Shown in pieces: positions 1 through 10,700 of a stretch of 61,076 nucleotides of DNA. Both the position numbers and the translations under genes were made by a program. The stretch covers positions 1,251,426 to 1,312,501 of the forward strand of contig NZ_MTFE01000010.1 of NCBI RefSeq assembly GCF_001953305.1, given 5' to 3'. Each line of letters opens with the position of its first letter. The stretch's first letter is position 1. The stretch is from Cnuella takakiae (GTDB lineage Bacteria > Bacteroidota > Bacteroidia > Chitinophagales > Chitinophagaceae). A model generated the notes under the pieces. It saw only the letters and a program-made list of their open reading frames with translations. It ran no database searches and had not been told where the DNA came from.

Positions 1-205
1 TGTGTTTACAGGTACTCCGGGGAAGGCAGGGGATCCCAGCATGCGCCGGGATGACAAAACCTGAGGACACTGCCCCCTAACTTATTCCGGCATTCCCGCT
101 GGTAAAGACGTGGCCCACCGCAGGACAACTTGCCCAACGCAGTTTGCTTTTTCACTCCCCTTACTTCCCTCTTCCATTTCCCCCATCCTTACCTACTTTC
201 GCGCC

Positions 206-1297
206 ATGATGTACCGCGTGATCGGCCTGATGAGCGGCTCCTCGCTCGACGGGCTGGATATTGTTTTTACCGAACTGCATGTCAACGGCAACAAGTGGAG
301 CTTTGAGATCATTGCTGCCGACACCTACCCCTATGATGCTGCCTGGACGCAAAAGCTGCAGGGTGCTACGGCGCTGAGTGCACTGGACTACCAACTGCTC
401 CATACTGCCTACGGGCATTACCTGGGTGAGCAGGTGAACCAGTTTATTGAAGCCCATAACCTGCATTATAAAGTGGCGTTGGTGGCATCGCATGGCCATA
501 CCACTTTTCACGTTCCGGCACAGCGCATGACTGCGCAGTTGGGTGATGGCGCCGCCATCGCGGCCGTTACCGGCCTGCCCGTGGTAAGTGACCTGCGTGC
601 ACTGGATATCGCCTTTGGCGGACAGGGTGCACCCATTGTTCCCATGGGTGAAAAGCTCCTGTTCCCTGACTACGACCTCCTGCTGAACCTGGGTGGTATT
701 GCCAACCTGAGTGTAAAAGCCAATAGCAGTTATACCGCGTTTGATATTTGCGCAGCCAACCGCGTACTCAATATGCTGGCTGCAAAAGAAGGTAAAGCTT
801 ATGATGAAGGCGGTGCTTTGGCTGCTACCGGTGTGGTCAATTCAAATTTGCTGTCGCAACTCAATGCCCTCGATTACTACACACAGCCTGCGCCCAAATC
901 GCTGGCCAATAGCTTTGGTACCGATACCGTTTTTCCTATTGTTGCATCGTCAGGCCTGTCTGCACCAGATGCCCTGCGCACCTATGTTGCACATATCGTC
1001 CATCAAATAGCAACGGCAGTGGCCAACGCCCAACTCCAAACCCCCAATCCCAAACTCCTCATCACCGGCGGTGGTGCCTTCAACAGCTTCCTGGTGCAGC
1101 AGCTTACCGAAGCCCTTGCTCCTGCAGGTGTGGAAGTGGTGGTGCCCGATGCATCAGTAGCCAACTTCAAGGAAGCCCTGATCATGGCCCTGCTGGGTGT
1201 GCTACGCTGGCGGCAGGAAGCTACCGTACTGTCCTCCGTTACCGGGGCCAGCCGCGATTCTATTGGCGGCGCGGTATGGATCGGGCAGGAAGCCTGA
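206..1297 (+). CDS. anmK: Anhydro-N-acetylmuramic acid kinase
   Basis: Cytoplasmic kinase that phosphorylates and opens 1,6-anhydro-MurNAc, feeding recycled cell-wall sugar into MurNAc-6-phosphate. The 363-aa product starts with the family phosphate-binding signature GLMSGSSLDGLD and keeps the later blocks LLLNLGGIANLS, DICAANRVLN, YDEGGALA and LLITGGGAFN, all typical of AnmK, at full family length. An upstream in-frame ATG at 110 would add 32 residues of atypical sequence, so the ATG pair at 206/209 is preferred. A near-consensus TAnnTTTG-like element (one mismatch) lies at 194-201, directly ahead of the start. It stands alone: the next gene follows after an inverted repeat. Function is confident from motifs. 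Confidence 0.95.
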   Translation: MMYRVIGLMSGSSLDGLDIVFTELHVNGNKWSFEIIAADTYPYDAAWTQKLQGATALSALDYQLLHTAYGHYLGEQVNQFIEAHNLHYKVALVASHGHTTFHVPAQRMTAQLGDGAAIAAVTGLPVVSDLRALDIAFGGQGAPIVPMGEKLLFPDYDLLLNLGGIANLSVKANSSYTAFDICAANRVLNMLAAKEGKAYDEGGALAATGVVNSNLLSQLNALDYYTQPAPKSLANSFGTDTVFPIVASSGLSAPDALRTYVAHIVHQIATAVANAQLQTPNPKLLITGGGAFNSFLVQQLTEALAPAGVEVVVPDASVANFKEALIMALLGVLRWRQEATVLSSVTGASRDSIGGAVWIGQEA

Positions 1298-1305
1298 GTT
1301 TTTCA

Positions 1306-1338
1306 ACACCTAACAGGTCTCCGAGACCTGTTAGGTGT
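1306..1338. repeat. Perfect 15-bp inverted repeat between anmK and the amidohydrolase
   Basis: Arms 1306-1320 and 1324-1338 are perfect reverse complements with a 3-base loop, starting 8 bases after the anmK stop. It could act as a terminator hairpin, although no T-run follows. The word GACCTGTTAGGTGT in the right arm recurs at about 53112-53125 next to another perfect hairpin, so this looks like a member of a dispersed repeat family. Confidence 0.75.
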
Positions 1339-1365
1339 ACCCACATAAAAAACACAAACCCCAAT

Positions 1366-4300
1366 ATGAAGCAAGCCCTCCGGCACCTGCTGGCAGCCAC
1401 ACTCGCCGCAGCCTGCCTGCCTGCACTGGCGCAGGAAAAGAAATGGGATGTTGCCAATCCCGAAGGCACCACTTACAAGAACGTATCTTTTACTACCACC
1501 GAAGGCACCTGGATGAACCTCGATGTGTCGCCCGACGGCAAAACCATCGTGTTCGACCTGTTGGGTGATATCTATACCATGCCTGCCACAGGCGGCAAGG
1601 CCACAGTGCTGCGCAGCGGTATTCCCATGGAAGTGCAGCCCCGCTTTTCGCCCGATGGCAAACAGATATTGTTTACCTCCGATGCCGGTGGCGGCGACAA
1701 TATCTGGGTGATGGACCGCGACGGCCGCAACCCCCGCCAGATTACAAAAGAAACCTTCCGACTGCTGAACAACGCAGCTTGGATGCCCGATGGCAAATAC
1801 ATTGTTGCTCGCAAGCACTTTACATCGGGCCGCTCACTGGGTGCCGGCGAAATATGGATGTACCATGTGAGCGGTGGTGGCGGCCTTCAACTCACCACCC
1901 GCAAAAACGACCAGCAGGATGTAAACGAACCCACCGTGTCGCCCGATGGCCGCTATGTGTATTTCAGCGAAGACATGTACCCCGGTGGTTTTTTCCAGTA
2001 CAACAAAGACCCTAACAACGAAATTTTTGTCATCAAACGCCTCGACCGTGAAACCGGTAAGATCATCGAAGTGACCGGTGGCAATGGTGGTGCCTGCCGC
2101 CCGCAGCTTTCCAATGATGGCAAGACCCTGGCCTTTATCCGCCGGGTGCGCACCAAGTCGGTGCTGTACCTGCGCAACCTGCAAACCGGGGAGGAGTGGC
2201 CCGTATGGGATGGGCTGTCAAAAGACCAGCAGGAAGCCTGGACCATCTTTGGTTCTTTTGCCGGTTTTGATTTTACCCCCGACGACCAGCATATCATCAT
2301 CTGGAGCAATGGAAAGATCAACAGGGTGGATACCCGCAAACCCAATACCGTTGCGGATATCCCATTTACCGCCGATGTCAATATCAAGATCGCCGATGCG
2401 GTACGTTTCCAGCAAAACATCAACCCTGCCCAGTTCAACGCACAGGTGATCCGTGGTGCCCGCACTTCACCCGATGGCAAGACCCTCGTGTTCAATGCCG
2501 TAGGGTATTTGTGGAAAAAAGCCCTGCCCGATGGCAAACCCGAACGCATCACGGGTGGTACCGATTTCGAGTTTGAGCCTGCCTTTAGTGCCGATGGCAA
2601 AAGCATTGTGTACACCACCTGGAACGATGCCGATGCAGGTGCTATTTACACAGTAGGATTGGCAAATGGTGCTAAGCCCCGCAAGCTGACCACTGCCAAA
2701 GGCATCTATCGCCAGCCACAATTAAGCCCAGATGGAAAGCTGCTGGTGTTCCGCATGGAAGGCGGCAGCGATGTGCTGGGTCCCGCTTACACTTCCGAGC
2801 CGGGCATTTATACCATGCCACTTGCCGGCGGCACACCACAATTGGTAACGGAGCGCGGTGATGCGGCTGTGTTCAATAAAAAAGGCGATCGTATTTACTA
2901 TATCCTGGGTGGGGGCATGAACCGAACCTTTGCCTCGGCCAAGCTGGATGGATCCGATGAAAAGATCCACCTGAAGAGCACCTATGGCAGCCAGTTTATG
3001 GTGTCGCCCGATGAAAGCTGGGTGGCCTTTATAGACCTGCACAATGTGTACATCGCCACCTTCCCCATCACCGGTAAAACCGTTGACCTGGGTGCTTCCA
3101 CAGCCGATTTCCCGGTAAAGAAAGTAAGCCGCGATGCGGGTATCAACCTCCACTGGAGTGGCGATGGCAACAGGCTGCATTATACCCTCGGCGACCAGTA
3201 TTACAGCATTGCCTTGGAAGACCGCTTTTCCTTTGTGGCCGGCAAGCCCGATTCCGCATTTGTGGTGCCGGAAAAAGGGGTAGCCATCGGCCTGCAGGTA
3301 AGTGCTGACAAGCCTAAGGGCATTACTGCATTTACCCATGCCCGCATCATTACCATGAGCGGCAACGAAGTGCTGGAAGATGCCACCCTTGTAGTGGAAG
3401 ACAATACCATCAAAGCCATTGGCAAAACCGGTGCGGTAAGCATCCCTGCAGGTGCCGTTGTGATAGATGCCACCGGCAAAACCATCATGCCCGGTATGAT
3501 CGACGCACATGCGCATGGCAACCATTTCCGCACCGGTATTACCCCGCAGAAACACTGGCCTTACTATACCAACCTGGCCTATGGTGTTACCACCATGCAC
3601 GACCCTTCGGCCAATAGCGAGATGGTGTTTGCACAAAGCGAATTGGTGAAGGCCGGTAAGATGGTAGGTCCCCGTGTGTTCAGCACCGGTACCATCCTCT
3701 ATGGCGCGGACGGCGATTTCAAGGCACCGATCAACAGCCTGGAGGATGCGCGCAGTGCCCTGCGCCGCAGCCAGAGCTGGGGCGCCTTTTCGGTGAAAAG
3801 CTATAACCAGCCCCGCCGTGACCAGCGCCAGCAGATCATCAAGGCAGCCCGCGAATTGGGGATGGAAGTGGTGCCCGAAGGCGGCTCTTTCTACTTCCAC
3901 AACCTGAGCCAGATTATGGATGGCCATACTACCATCGAGCACAACCTGCCCATTGCCACCATGTACAACGATGTGCTGCAATTGTGGAAGGCTGCCGGTA
4001 CGGCTTACACGCCTACCCTGATCGTGGGCTATGGTGCCGTAAGTGGCGAGTACTACTGGTACCAGCATACCAATGTGTGGGAAAACGAAAAGCTGCTGCG
4101 CTTTACACCCCGCAGCATCATCGATACCCGCAGCCGGCACCGCACCATGCTGCCCGAAGAAGAGTACGAGCAGGGCTTTATGCAGGTATCGCGTACCATT
4201 AAAAAGCTGAATGATAACGGCGTGACCGTGAATATGGGAGCGCATGGACAAATACAGGGCATCGGTGCACACTGGGAAACCTGGATGTTGCAGCAGGGTG

Positions 4301-4638
4301 GCATGACCAACCTGGAAGCCCTGAAAACCGCTACCATCAATCCAGCCAAATCCCTTGGTTTTGACAAGTGGATCGGTTCGCTGGAAGTGGGCAAACTGGC
4401 CGACCTGGTGGTGATGGATCAGAACCCATTGGAAAATATCCGTAATACCGAAAGCATCCGCTATACCATGGTGAACGGCCGCCTGTACGATGCCGCTACC
4501 ATGAACGAGGAAGGCGTGCGCAAAGCCGAACGGCCCAAGTTCTATTGGGAGTTGGGTAAAAATGCAGGCGCCTTCAACTGGCACGACAACGTAGTGTCGG
4601 AGGAAGAAACGCAGCATTGCGGTTGCGGCAGACACTAG
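1366..4638 (+). CDS. Exported TolB-like beta-propeller / amidohydrolase fusion protein
   Basis: Large secreted hydrolase of 1090 aa. Residues 1-23 form a signal peptide ending in ALAQ, which is why the ATG at 1366 is chosen over the in-frame ATG at 1276 that overlaps anmK. Residues about 40-640 carry repeated WD40-like/TolB propeller blades (recurring SPDGK, SPDGR and DGKSI motifs). The C-terminal part, about 670-1050, is an amidohydrolase domain: IMPGMIDAHAHGN supplies the metal-binding pair H715/H717, and the strand near the end, LADLVVMDQNPL, is typical of the composite beta-sandwich of the superfamily. Such fusions are common in Bacteroidota and are usually annotated as periplasmic imidazolonepropionase-like or dipeptidase-like hydrolases; the substrate cannot be read from sequence. 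Confidence 0.88.
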   Translation: MKQALRHLLAATLAAACLPALAQEKKWDVANPEGTTYKNVSFTTTEGTWMNLDVSPDGKTIVFDLLGDIYTMPATGGKATVLRSGIPMEVQPRFSPDGKQILFTSDAGGGDNIWVMDRDGRNPRQITKETFRLLNNAAWMPDGKYIVARKHFTSGRSLGAGEIWMYHVSGGGGLQLTTRKNDQQDVNEPTVSPDGRYVYFSEDMYPGGFFQYNKDPNNEIFVIKRLDRETGKIIEVTGGNGGACRPQLSNDGKTLAFIRRVRTKSVLYLRNLQTGEEWPVWDGLSKDQQEAWTIFGSFAGFDFTPDDQHIIIWSNGKINRVDTRKPNTVADIPFTADVNIKIADAVRFQQNINPAQFNAQVIRGARTSPDGKTLVFNAVGYLWKKALPDGKPERITGGTDFEFEPAFSADGKSIVYTTWNDADAGAIYTVGLANGAKPRKLTTAKGIYRQPQLSPDGKLLVFRMEGGSDVLGPAYTSEPGIYTMPLAGGTPQLVTERGDAAVFNKKGDRIYYILGGGMNRTFASAKLDGSDEKIHLKSTYGSQFMVSPDESWVAFIDLHNVYIATFPITGKTVDLGASTADFPVKKVSRDAGINLHWSGDGNRLHYTLGDQYYSIALEDRFSFVAGKPDSAFVVPEKGVAIGLQVSADKPKGITAFTHARIITMSGNEVLEDATLVVEDNTIKAIGKTGAVSIPAGAVVIDATGKTIMPGMIDAHAHGNHFRTGITPQKHWPYYTNLAYGVTTMHDPSANSEMVFAQSELVKAGKMVGPRVFSTGTILYGADGDFKAPINSLEDARSALRRSQSWGAFSVKSYNQPRRDQRQQIIKAARELGMEVVPEGGSFYFHNLSQIMDGHTTIEHNLPIATMYNDVLQLWKAAGTAYTPTLIVGYGAVSGEYYWYQHTNVWENEKLLRFTPRSIIDTRSRHRTMLPEEEYEQGFMQVSRTIKKLNDNGVTVNMGAHGQIQGIGAHWETWMLQQGGMTNLEALKTATINPAKSLGFDKWIGSLEVGKLADLVVMDQNPLENIRNTESIRYTMVNGRLYDAATMNEEGVRKAERPKFYWELGKNAGAFNWHDNVVSEEETQHCGCGRH

Positions 4639-5034
4639 GAGCAGTAGGAAGTCGGGAGTTGAAAGTTCAAAGTCAAAGTATCAGTAAAGTGATGGTGTGA
4701 CTTTCAATTTTGAACAGAAAGCGACTTTTAGTTTTTGCTGTTGCACTAGGCACTAAACAACATCAAGGTTTGTCATGCAGACGCATGCAGGCATCTCCTG
4801 CCTTCGTCGGGGCACCTGAGAGTACAAAGGGATGCCGATCTCGTCTTAGTCTAGACGGCATGACTGATACACAAAACAACAAGGCGCTCTTCGGGACGCC
4901 TTGTTGTTTTGATCCATCAAATGGCAATGCCACTGGAACCAATCCGTTAACCTTTGTTAAAACTTTAGCTGCATACCTGCTACTTGGTACGGTATGTCCG
5001 AACTTTCCACTGTTGTACCATCAATCATTCCATT
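4639..5034. other. 396-bp intergenic region with a repeat-like element and a terminator
   Basis: No convincing gene. It contains a 93-bp segment at 4772-4864 bounded by the short inverted words GTCATGC/GCATGAC and a strong hairpin at 4873-4910, then an AT-richer stretch leading to the YceI start. Confidence 0.6.
4873..4910. terminator. Strong hairpin terminator, probably bidirectional
   Basis: Arms 4873-4886 and 4897-4910 are perfect 14-bp reverse complements around a 10-base loop containing TTCG. One side ends in GTTGTTTT and the other begins AAAACAAC, so both strands get a T-rich tail. Placed after the amidohydrolase. Confidence 0.8.
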
Positions 5035-5583
5035 ATGAAACGCTTGTTGTTCCTGTCCCTGTTTATCATTGGCTTTTTTGCATTTACCCATGCACAGGAT
5101 GCTACCATCAACAGCGTAAAGGCAAAGACTACTTTTTTTTCTGTAGCACCGTTGGAAGATATCAGCGCTGTTACCAATGAGGCTACTTCATCCATCAATA
5201 AAAACACCGGACAGATCACAGTACGCATTCCCATCAAAAGCTTCGATTTCCCGGATGAACTGATGGAAGAACATTTCAACGACAATTACCTGGAGAGTGA
5301 TAAGTTCCCTATGGCCACCTTTACAGGTAAGATCACCAATCCGGTTGACTGGAAACGTTTGGGTAAGATTGATGTAACAGCCGATGGCGTTCTGAACATC
5401 CACGGTGTGAACCAGCAACGCACTATTGCCGGCTCACTCATTGTTGGCAATAACGGGGTGCAACTGGATTCAAAATTCAAAGTGAAACTGGCTGATTTCA
5501 ATATCAAAATTCCGAAACTGGTATTTCAAAAGATTGCAGAGTCGATTGATGTTACCTGCCAGTTTGTGTATGAGGCGAAATAG
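5035..5583 (+). CDS. YceI-like lipid-binding periplasmic protein
   Basis: YceI-family beta-barrel lipocalin-like protein of 182 aa. Residues 1-21 are a signal peptide (MKRLLFLSLFIIGFFAFTHA), which fixes the ATG at 5035 rather than the upstream one at 4984. The mature part shows the usual YceI pattern: IPIKSFDFPDELMEEHFNDNY, then ESDKFPMATFTGKI, and the late motif VNQQRTIAGSL. Family members bind isoprenoid chains in the periplasm; the ligand here is unknown. Single-gene unit with a terminator upstream and a dispersed repeat downstream. Confidence 0.9.
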   Translation: MKRLLFLSLFIIGFFAFTHAQDATINSVKAKTTFFSVAPLEDISAVTNEATSSINKNTGQITVRIPIKSFDFPDELMEEHFNDNYLESDKFPMATFTGKITNPVDWKRLGKIDVTADGVLNIHGVNQQRTIAGSLIVGNNGVQLDSKFKVKLADFNIKIPKLVFQKIAESIDVTCQFVYEAK

Positions 5584-5663
5584 GCAAGGTTGCCGGTTGC
5601 TGAATGTCCGTTTGCCGGTATCCTAATAACCAGGGATCTTCATCAAAATAATTCAGTTGTAAA

Positions 5664-5839
5664 CGTCATTGCGAAGCGCCGGTAGTGTTTGGTGTTACGC
5701 AGCCGTTCGAGGCGCTGAAGCAATCCCCGGCAATTACAGGTTTTCCACTTGGCCAGTTTGGTGTACTAGGGCGGCAGGAGATTGCTTCGGCGCGCAAGTT
5801 TCCTTGCAATTGCAATTACTATTGCGCCTTGCAATGACG
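5664..5839. repeat. Dispersed ~177-bp palindromic repeat, copy 1
   Basis: Begins CGTCATTGCGAAGCGCC and ends with the near reverse complement GCGCCTTGCAATGACG. Internal conserved blocks are GGCGCTGAAGCAATCCCC and GGAGATTGCTTCGGCGCGC, themselves partly inverted. Two further copies lie at 25284-25460 and 27261-27438; the ends and the internal blocks are conserved while the spacers differ. This is the architecture of a folded, non-coding REP/MITE-like element. It occupies most of the 329-bp gap between the YceI gene and ade. Confidence 0.85.
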
Positions 5840-5912
5840 CTCCAGATTGGGATATAGCGTACTGAAGTGAGTGCGCCCATCATGGCGCATAATGAACACT
5901 ATAGTCGGTACA

Positions 5913-7556
5913 TTACATCAACCGAAATCCATTCCCATCAAACAACCCCTTATCACTCAGCTTCAGGTGCGGGATTACCAACAACGCCATAAAAGATAAA
6001 GTCATAAAAGGTGCGGCAAGCGGTGTGTCCAGCGCCTTGGCTGCTGCATCCAGTGCGATATATTTTTCTGCTACCACATAGGCATCGTCATTGCTCATTA
6101 GTCCTGCAACGGGCAAGCCCAATGCCTGTACACCAGTAGCATTTGCAACAGCCAGTCCGCCTTCTTTTTCAATCACTGCATTTACCACTGCGCAGATACT
6201 GGCATCATCTACACCTACGGCAACAATATTGTGCGAGTCGTGCGCAACTGAGGAAGCCAGTGCGCCCCTTTTCAAACCAAAGTTGCGGATGAAGGCAACG
6301 GCAACCGGTGCATCCTGGTAACGGTTCACCACTAAAATTTTCAGAATATCATTAGCTACATCAGGAAGCAAAGTATCACCCTCCAATGTTGCCGGCAATT
6401 TAAGCTTGTTGGTGATCAACTGGCCTTCGAGTGCTTCAATAACAGCAATGGTATTGGTTGCTGAATCATACCAAGCAGCATCTTTCGTGATGCGGAATTG
6501 TTCCGGTGTTTTGGGCGTGCATTTAAAATTGTTGATAGTAGTCACACCCGCTGTACGCGCAATAAGTGACACGCCGTTTTCGGCTACCAACTTACCGCGA
6601 ATATAGGTTTGCAATACTTCAAAATCTTCCAGGTTGCGCACCACAATCAAATCGGCCGCATCGCCTTTGCGGAGCAAACCAACTTCCAAACCATAATGCA
6701 ACACGGGGTTGATACAGGCTGCCTGCAGCACGTTGAAGAGCGGTATGCCTTTGGCGATGGCACGGGCACAAAGCTGGTTGATATGACCCGCCAGCAGGCT
6801 GTCGGGGTGCTTGTCGTCGCTGCAAAACATGATGTCGTTGGGGTAGTCGTACAGCAGCGGAATCAGGGCTTCAAAGTTGCGGGCGGCGCTTCCTTCGCGG
6901 ATCAGCACCTTCATACCGTACTCCAGCTTTTCGCGGGCTTCGGCTTCAGTAAAACATTCATGGTCGGTGCTGGGGCCAGCGGCGATATAGCGGCGGGCGT
7001 CTTCACCACGCAGGCCGGGTGCATGGCCGTCAATGGGCTTACCATGTTCTTTTGCAGCAGCCATTTTTGCCAGCATATCGGCATCACCTGCCAGCACACC
7101 GGGAAAGTTCATCACCTCGCTCAGGTATTTGATTTCAGGCCTTGCCATCAGGGATGCCACATCCTGGGCATCCACCACGGCGCCTGCCGTTTCAAAGGTG
7201 GTAGCCGGTACGCAGCTGGGGGCGCCGAAGTTGAAATGAAAGGGTACGGTGCTGCCGTTTTCAATCATGTATTCCACACCGGCCATGCCGCACACGTTGG
7301 CAATTTCGTGCGGGTCGCTCACCGTGGCCACGGTACCGTGCACCACGGCCATGCGGGCAAACTCGGAAGGCACCAGCAGGGAGCTTTCAATGTGTACATG
7401 CGCATCCACAAAGCCGGGCAGGAGATAGGGTAGTGCCGGGTCGGGCTCACCGGATAGTTCGATGGCAGTGATGATGCCGTCCTCAATGGTGATGGTGCCC
7501 AGCCTTGTAGTTTGCTCAAAAATGTTGACGATGTTGCCGGTAACCTGTGTGCGCAT
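5913..7556 (-). CDS. ade: Adenine deaminase
   Basis: Metal-dependent amidohydrolase converting adenine to hypoxanthine and ammonia (purine salvage), cytoplasmic, 547 aa, matching bacterial Ade length. Metal-binding motif [13 protein letters not shown] with H53 and H55; the central block [12 protein letters not shown] and the later blocks [19 protein letters not shown] and [17 protein letters not shown] are hallmarks of this enzyme. Starts at the ATG at 7556. A TATGTTTG element on the minus strand (7574-7581) lies 17 bases upstream. It is transcribed divergently from the BNR protein. Confidence 0.96.
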   Translation of the reverse strand: MRTQVTGNIVNIFEQTTRLGTITIEDGIITAIELSGEPDPALPYLLPGFVDAHVHIESSLLVPSEFARMAVVHGTVATVSDPHEIANVCGMAGVEYMIENGSTVPFHFNFGAPSCVPATTFETAGAVVDAQDVASLMARPEIKYLSEVMNFPGVLAGDADMLAKMAAAKEHGKPIDGHAPGLRGEDARRYIAAGPSTDHECFTEAEAREKLEYGMKVLIREGSAARNFEALIPLLYDYPNDIMFCSDDKHPDSLLAGHINQLCARAIAKGIPLFNVLQAACINPVLHYGLEVGLLRKGDAADLIVVRNLEDFEVLQTYIRGKLVAENGVSLIARTAGVTTINNFKCTPKTPEQFRITKDAAWYDSATNTIAVIEALEGQLITNKLKLPATLEGDTLLPDVANDILKILVVNRYQDAPVAVAFIRNFGLKRGALASSVAHDSHNIVAVGVDDASICAVVNAVIEKEGGLAVANATGVQALGLPVAGLMSNDDAYVVAEKYIALDAAAKALDTPLAAPFMTLSFMALLVIPHLKLSDKGLFDGNGFRLM

Positions 7557-7573
7557 GCCGTTTCAATTTGCTG

Positions 7574-7581
7574 CAAACATA
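7574..7581 (-). promoter_or_regulatory. Candidate TAnnTTTG (-7) element of ade
   Basis: TATGTTTG on the minus strand, 17 bases before the ade ATG, fits the Bacteroidota -7 consensus. No clear -33 TTTG was found at the usual distance. Confidence 0.4.
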
Positions 7582-7760
7582 GGCAGGTTAGTTTTGCTTC
7601 CTGTATATCCGGGAGTAAGGGTGCAAAAGCCTACAACGGTTTTCTAAAACAATAAATCTGGTTGCATCGCAGCAGCGGGCCAACAGCCAACAGCTAAAGC
7701 CAATAACCAATGCTCCGCCATTGCCGCTTCTGTTGTACATTCCATCCCTATTTATCGCAC

Positions 7761-10700
7761 ATGAGAAAATTACTCCTGCTCTTAGCCATGAGCGGCAGCC
7801 TCCTTGCAGGGGCGCAAAAGAAGGCGCCGGTGCCTGCCGCTTCTGAACCTTTGTATACCAGCCTGAAGTACCGGCTTGTGGGCCCTTTCCGTGGTGGCCG
7901 CAGTGCTGCGGTGGCGGGCAGCTATACCGATAAAAACACCTTTTACTTTGGTGCCACCGGTGGCGGTGTGTGGAAGACCACCGATGCCGGCACTACCTGG
8001 AAGAATATTTCCGACAAATACTTTGGCAGCAGCATCGGTGCGGTAGCTGTGGCGCCTTCCGACGAGGCCGTGCTGTATGTAGGCGAGGGCGAGAACACCA
8101 TGCGTGGCAATGTGAGCGAAGGTTTGGGCGGTGTATGGCGCTCGGCCGATGGGGGGCGCACCTGGAAGAATGTGGGTTTGAAAGATGGCCGCCACATCAT
8201 CCGCCTGGTGGTGCACCCCCGCGATCCCAACACCGTGTGGGCTGGCGTGATGGGCCATCTTTTTGGACCCAACGAAGAGCGCGGTGTGTACAAAACAACT
8301 GACGGCGGCAAAACCTGGAAGCGCACCCTGTATGTAAACAACCAAACCGGTGTGAGCGACCTGGTGATGGAACCCGGCAACCCCGATGTGTGGTATGCCG
8401 GTACCTGGCGCCTCATCCGCACGCCCTACAGTCTGGAGAGCGGCGGTGAAGGCAGCGGCCTCTGGAAAAGCACCGATGGCGGCGAAAGCTGGAAGAATAT
8501 CACTGCCAGCAAGGGCCTTCCCAAAGGCGTGTGGGGCATTGTAGGGGTAGCCGTGGCGCCATCCAACCCCGATAAGGTGTATGCGCTGGTAGAAAATGCG
8601 GCCGGGGGCCTCTTTGCCTCTGCCGACGGCGGCGAAACCTGGAATCTTGCTTCCGCCGACAACAATATCCGGCAGCGGGCCTGGTACTATACCAAGGTGT
8701 ACGTGGATCCTAAAAACGAAAACCTGGTGTATGCACCCAATGTAGGCTTTATGCGCAGCAGGGATGGGGGCAAAACCTTTCAGAACATCAATACGCCGCA
8801 TTCCGACCACCACGACCTGTGGATTGACCCCAAAGATGGCAGCCGCATGATCGTTGCCGATGACGGTGGTGCGCAGGTATCCTTTAATGGCGGCGACAGC
8901 TGGAGCACCATGATGAACCAGCCCACCTCCCAGCTCTATCGCCTCAGCACCGACAATGCCTTTCCGTACCGCATACTGGCAGCGCAGCAGGACAACAGCA
9001 CTCTGCGCATCCGCCACCGCAGCCTTGGCCGCGCCATTACCGAAAGCGACTGGGAGGAAACCGCCGGTGCGGAGAGTGGCTATGTGGTAGCAGATCCCAC
9101 CAACCCCGACATCGTGTATGGCGGTAACTATGGCGGCTATCTTTCGCGGCTGGATCACAAAACCGGCGAGAACCGCGCTGTAAGCGTATGGCCCGACAAC
9201 CCCATGGGTGCCGGTGCCGATGTGCTGAAGTACCGTTTCCAGTGGAACTTCCCCATCTTCTTTTCGCCGCACAATCCAAAGAAGTTGTATGCCGCAGGCA
9301 ACCACTTGTTTGCTTCGGAAAACGAGGGCCAGAGCTGGACGGAGCTGTCGCCCGACCTCACCACCAACGACAAGAGCAAGCAGGGCCCCAGCGGTGGCCC
9401 CATCACCAAGGACAATACCTCGGTGGAATACTACAGTACCGTTTTTACGGCATTGGAGTCAGCCCAGGAAAAAGACTTGTTGTGGACCGGCAGCGACGAT
9501 GGCCTGATACATGTAAGCCGCGATGGCGGTAAAAGCTGGAACAATGTAACACCCGCAGGTGTGCCCAAGTGGATGATGTGGAACAGCCTGGAGACGGACC
9601 CTTTTAAGAAAGGCGCACTCTATGCCGTGGGTACCCGTTACAAGCTGGATGACTACACGCCTTATATCTACAAAACTGAGGATTACGGCAAAACCTGGAA
9701 GCTCCTCACCAATGGCATCGACAAGATGCATTTTACCCGCGTGATGCGTGCCGATCCCAAACGTGCCGGGCTGTTGTATGCCGGTACCGAGTTTGGCATG
9801 TATATATCTTACAATGACGGTGCTTCCTGGCAGCCCTTCCAGTTGAACCTGCCGGTTACACCCATCACCGACCTGCACATCAAGGAAAACGACCTGATCG
9901 TGGCTACACAAGGCCGCGCCATCTGGATACTCGACGACCTCGGCGTGTTGCAGCAAATAGACCCTGTTGTTTCCGCTAAAAACCTGCATGTATTTGCCCC
10001 CAAGGAAACCTACCGCGTGGCGGCACCGCTTTTTGCCCAGAATTTCGGCACCCCTGTGGCTGCCGGTACCAACCCACCCGCAGGTGCCGCCTTCCGTTTT
10101 TACCTGAAAGAAGCCCCCGACTCGCTGAAAGTGTCGATGAGTATTTTGGACAAGGAGGGCAAGCTGGTAAAGACCTACAGCACCGATGCTAAGGAAGCTG
10201 CCAACAAACTGGATGTTCGCAAAGGCATGAACACCGCAGCCTGGAACCTGCGCTACCCCGAGGCCGACCGCATCGAAGGCATGATCCTGTGGAATGGCGT
10301 GCCTGGAGCCATCGTGGCGCCGCCTGGCAACTATACCGCCCGCTTTCGTGCCGGTAAGGATTCTGCCGATGTGCCTTTTGTGGTAAAGGCCGATCCCAAC
10401 TACAAAACCACGCAGGCCGAGTACGACGATCAGTTCCGCTTCCTGTGGGCCGCAAGGGAAAAGTTCAACGCCACGCAAAAAGCCATCAAGGATATCCGCA
10501 CCCTGCGCAGCCAGATGGCCGAGTTTACAGGCCGTGCCGCAAAGGACAGTGCCGCTAAGCCCGTGAAAGTGCTGGCCGACAGCCTTTCAAAACAACTGAC
10601 CGCCATTGAAGAAACCTTGTACCAAACCAAGGCAAAAAGCGGACAGGATGTACTCAATTATCCCATCCGCCTGAACGACAAACTGGCCGGGGTATTTGAT

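Noticed and set aside
2722-4635. Long minus-strand frame (637 codons) opposite the amidohydrolase
   Set aside because: It is antisense to a gene with clear signal peptide, propeller and metal motifs, has no recognisable domain, and is produced by codon bias of the coding strand.
7782-9305. Minus-strand frame of 507 codons opposite the BNR protein
   Set aside because: Antisense shadow of BNR repeats; composition rich in His/Ala/Gly with no family match.
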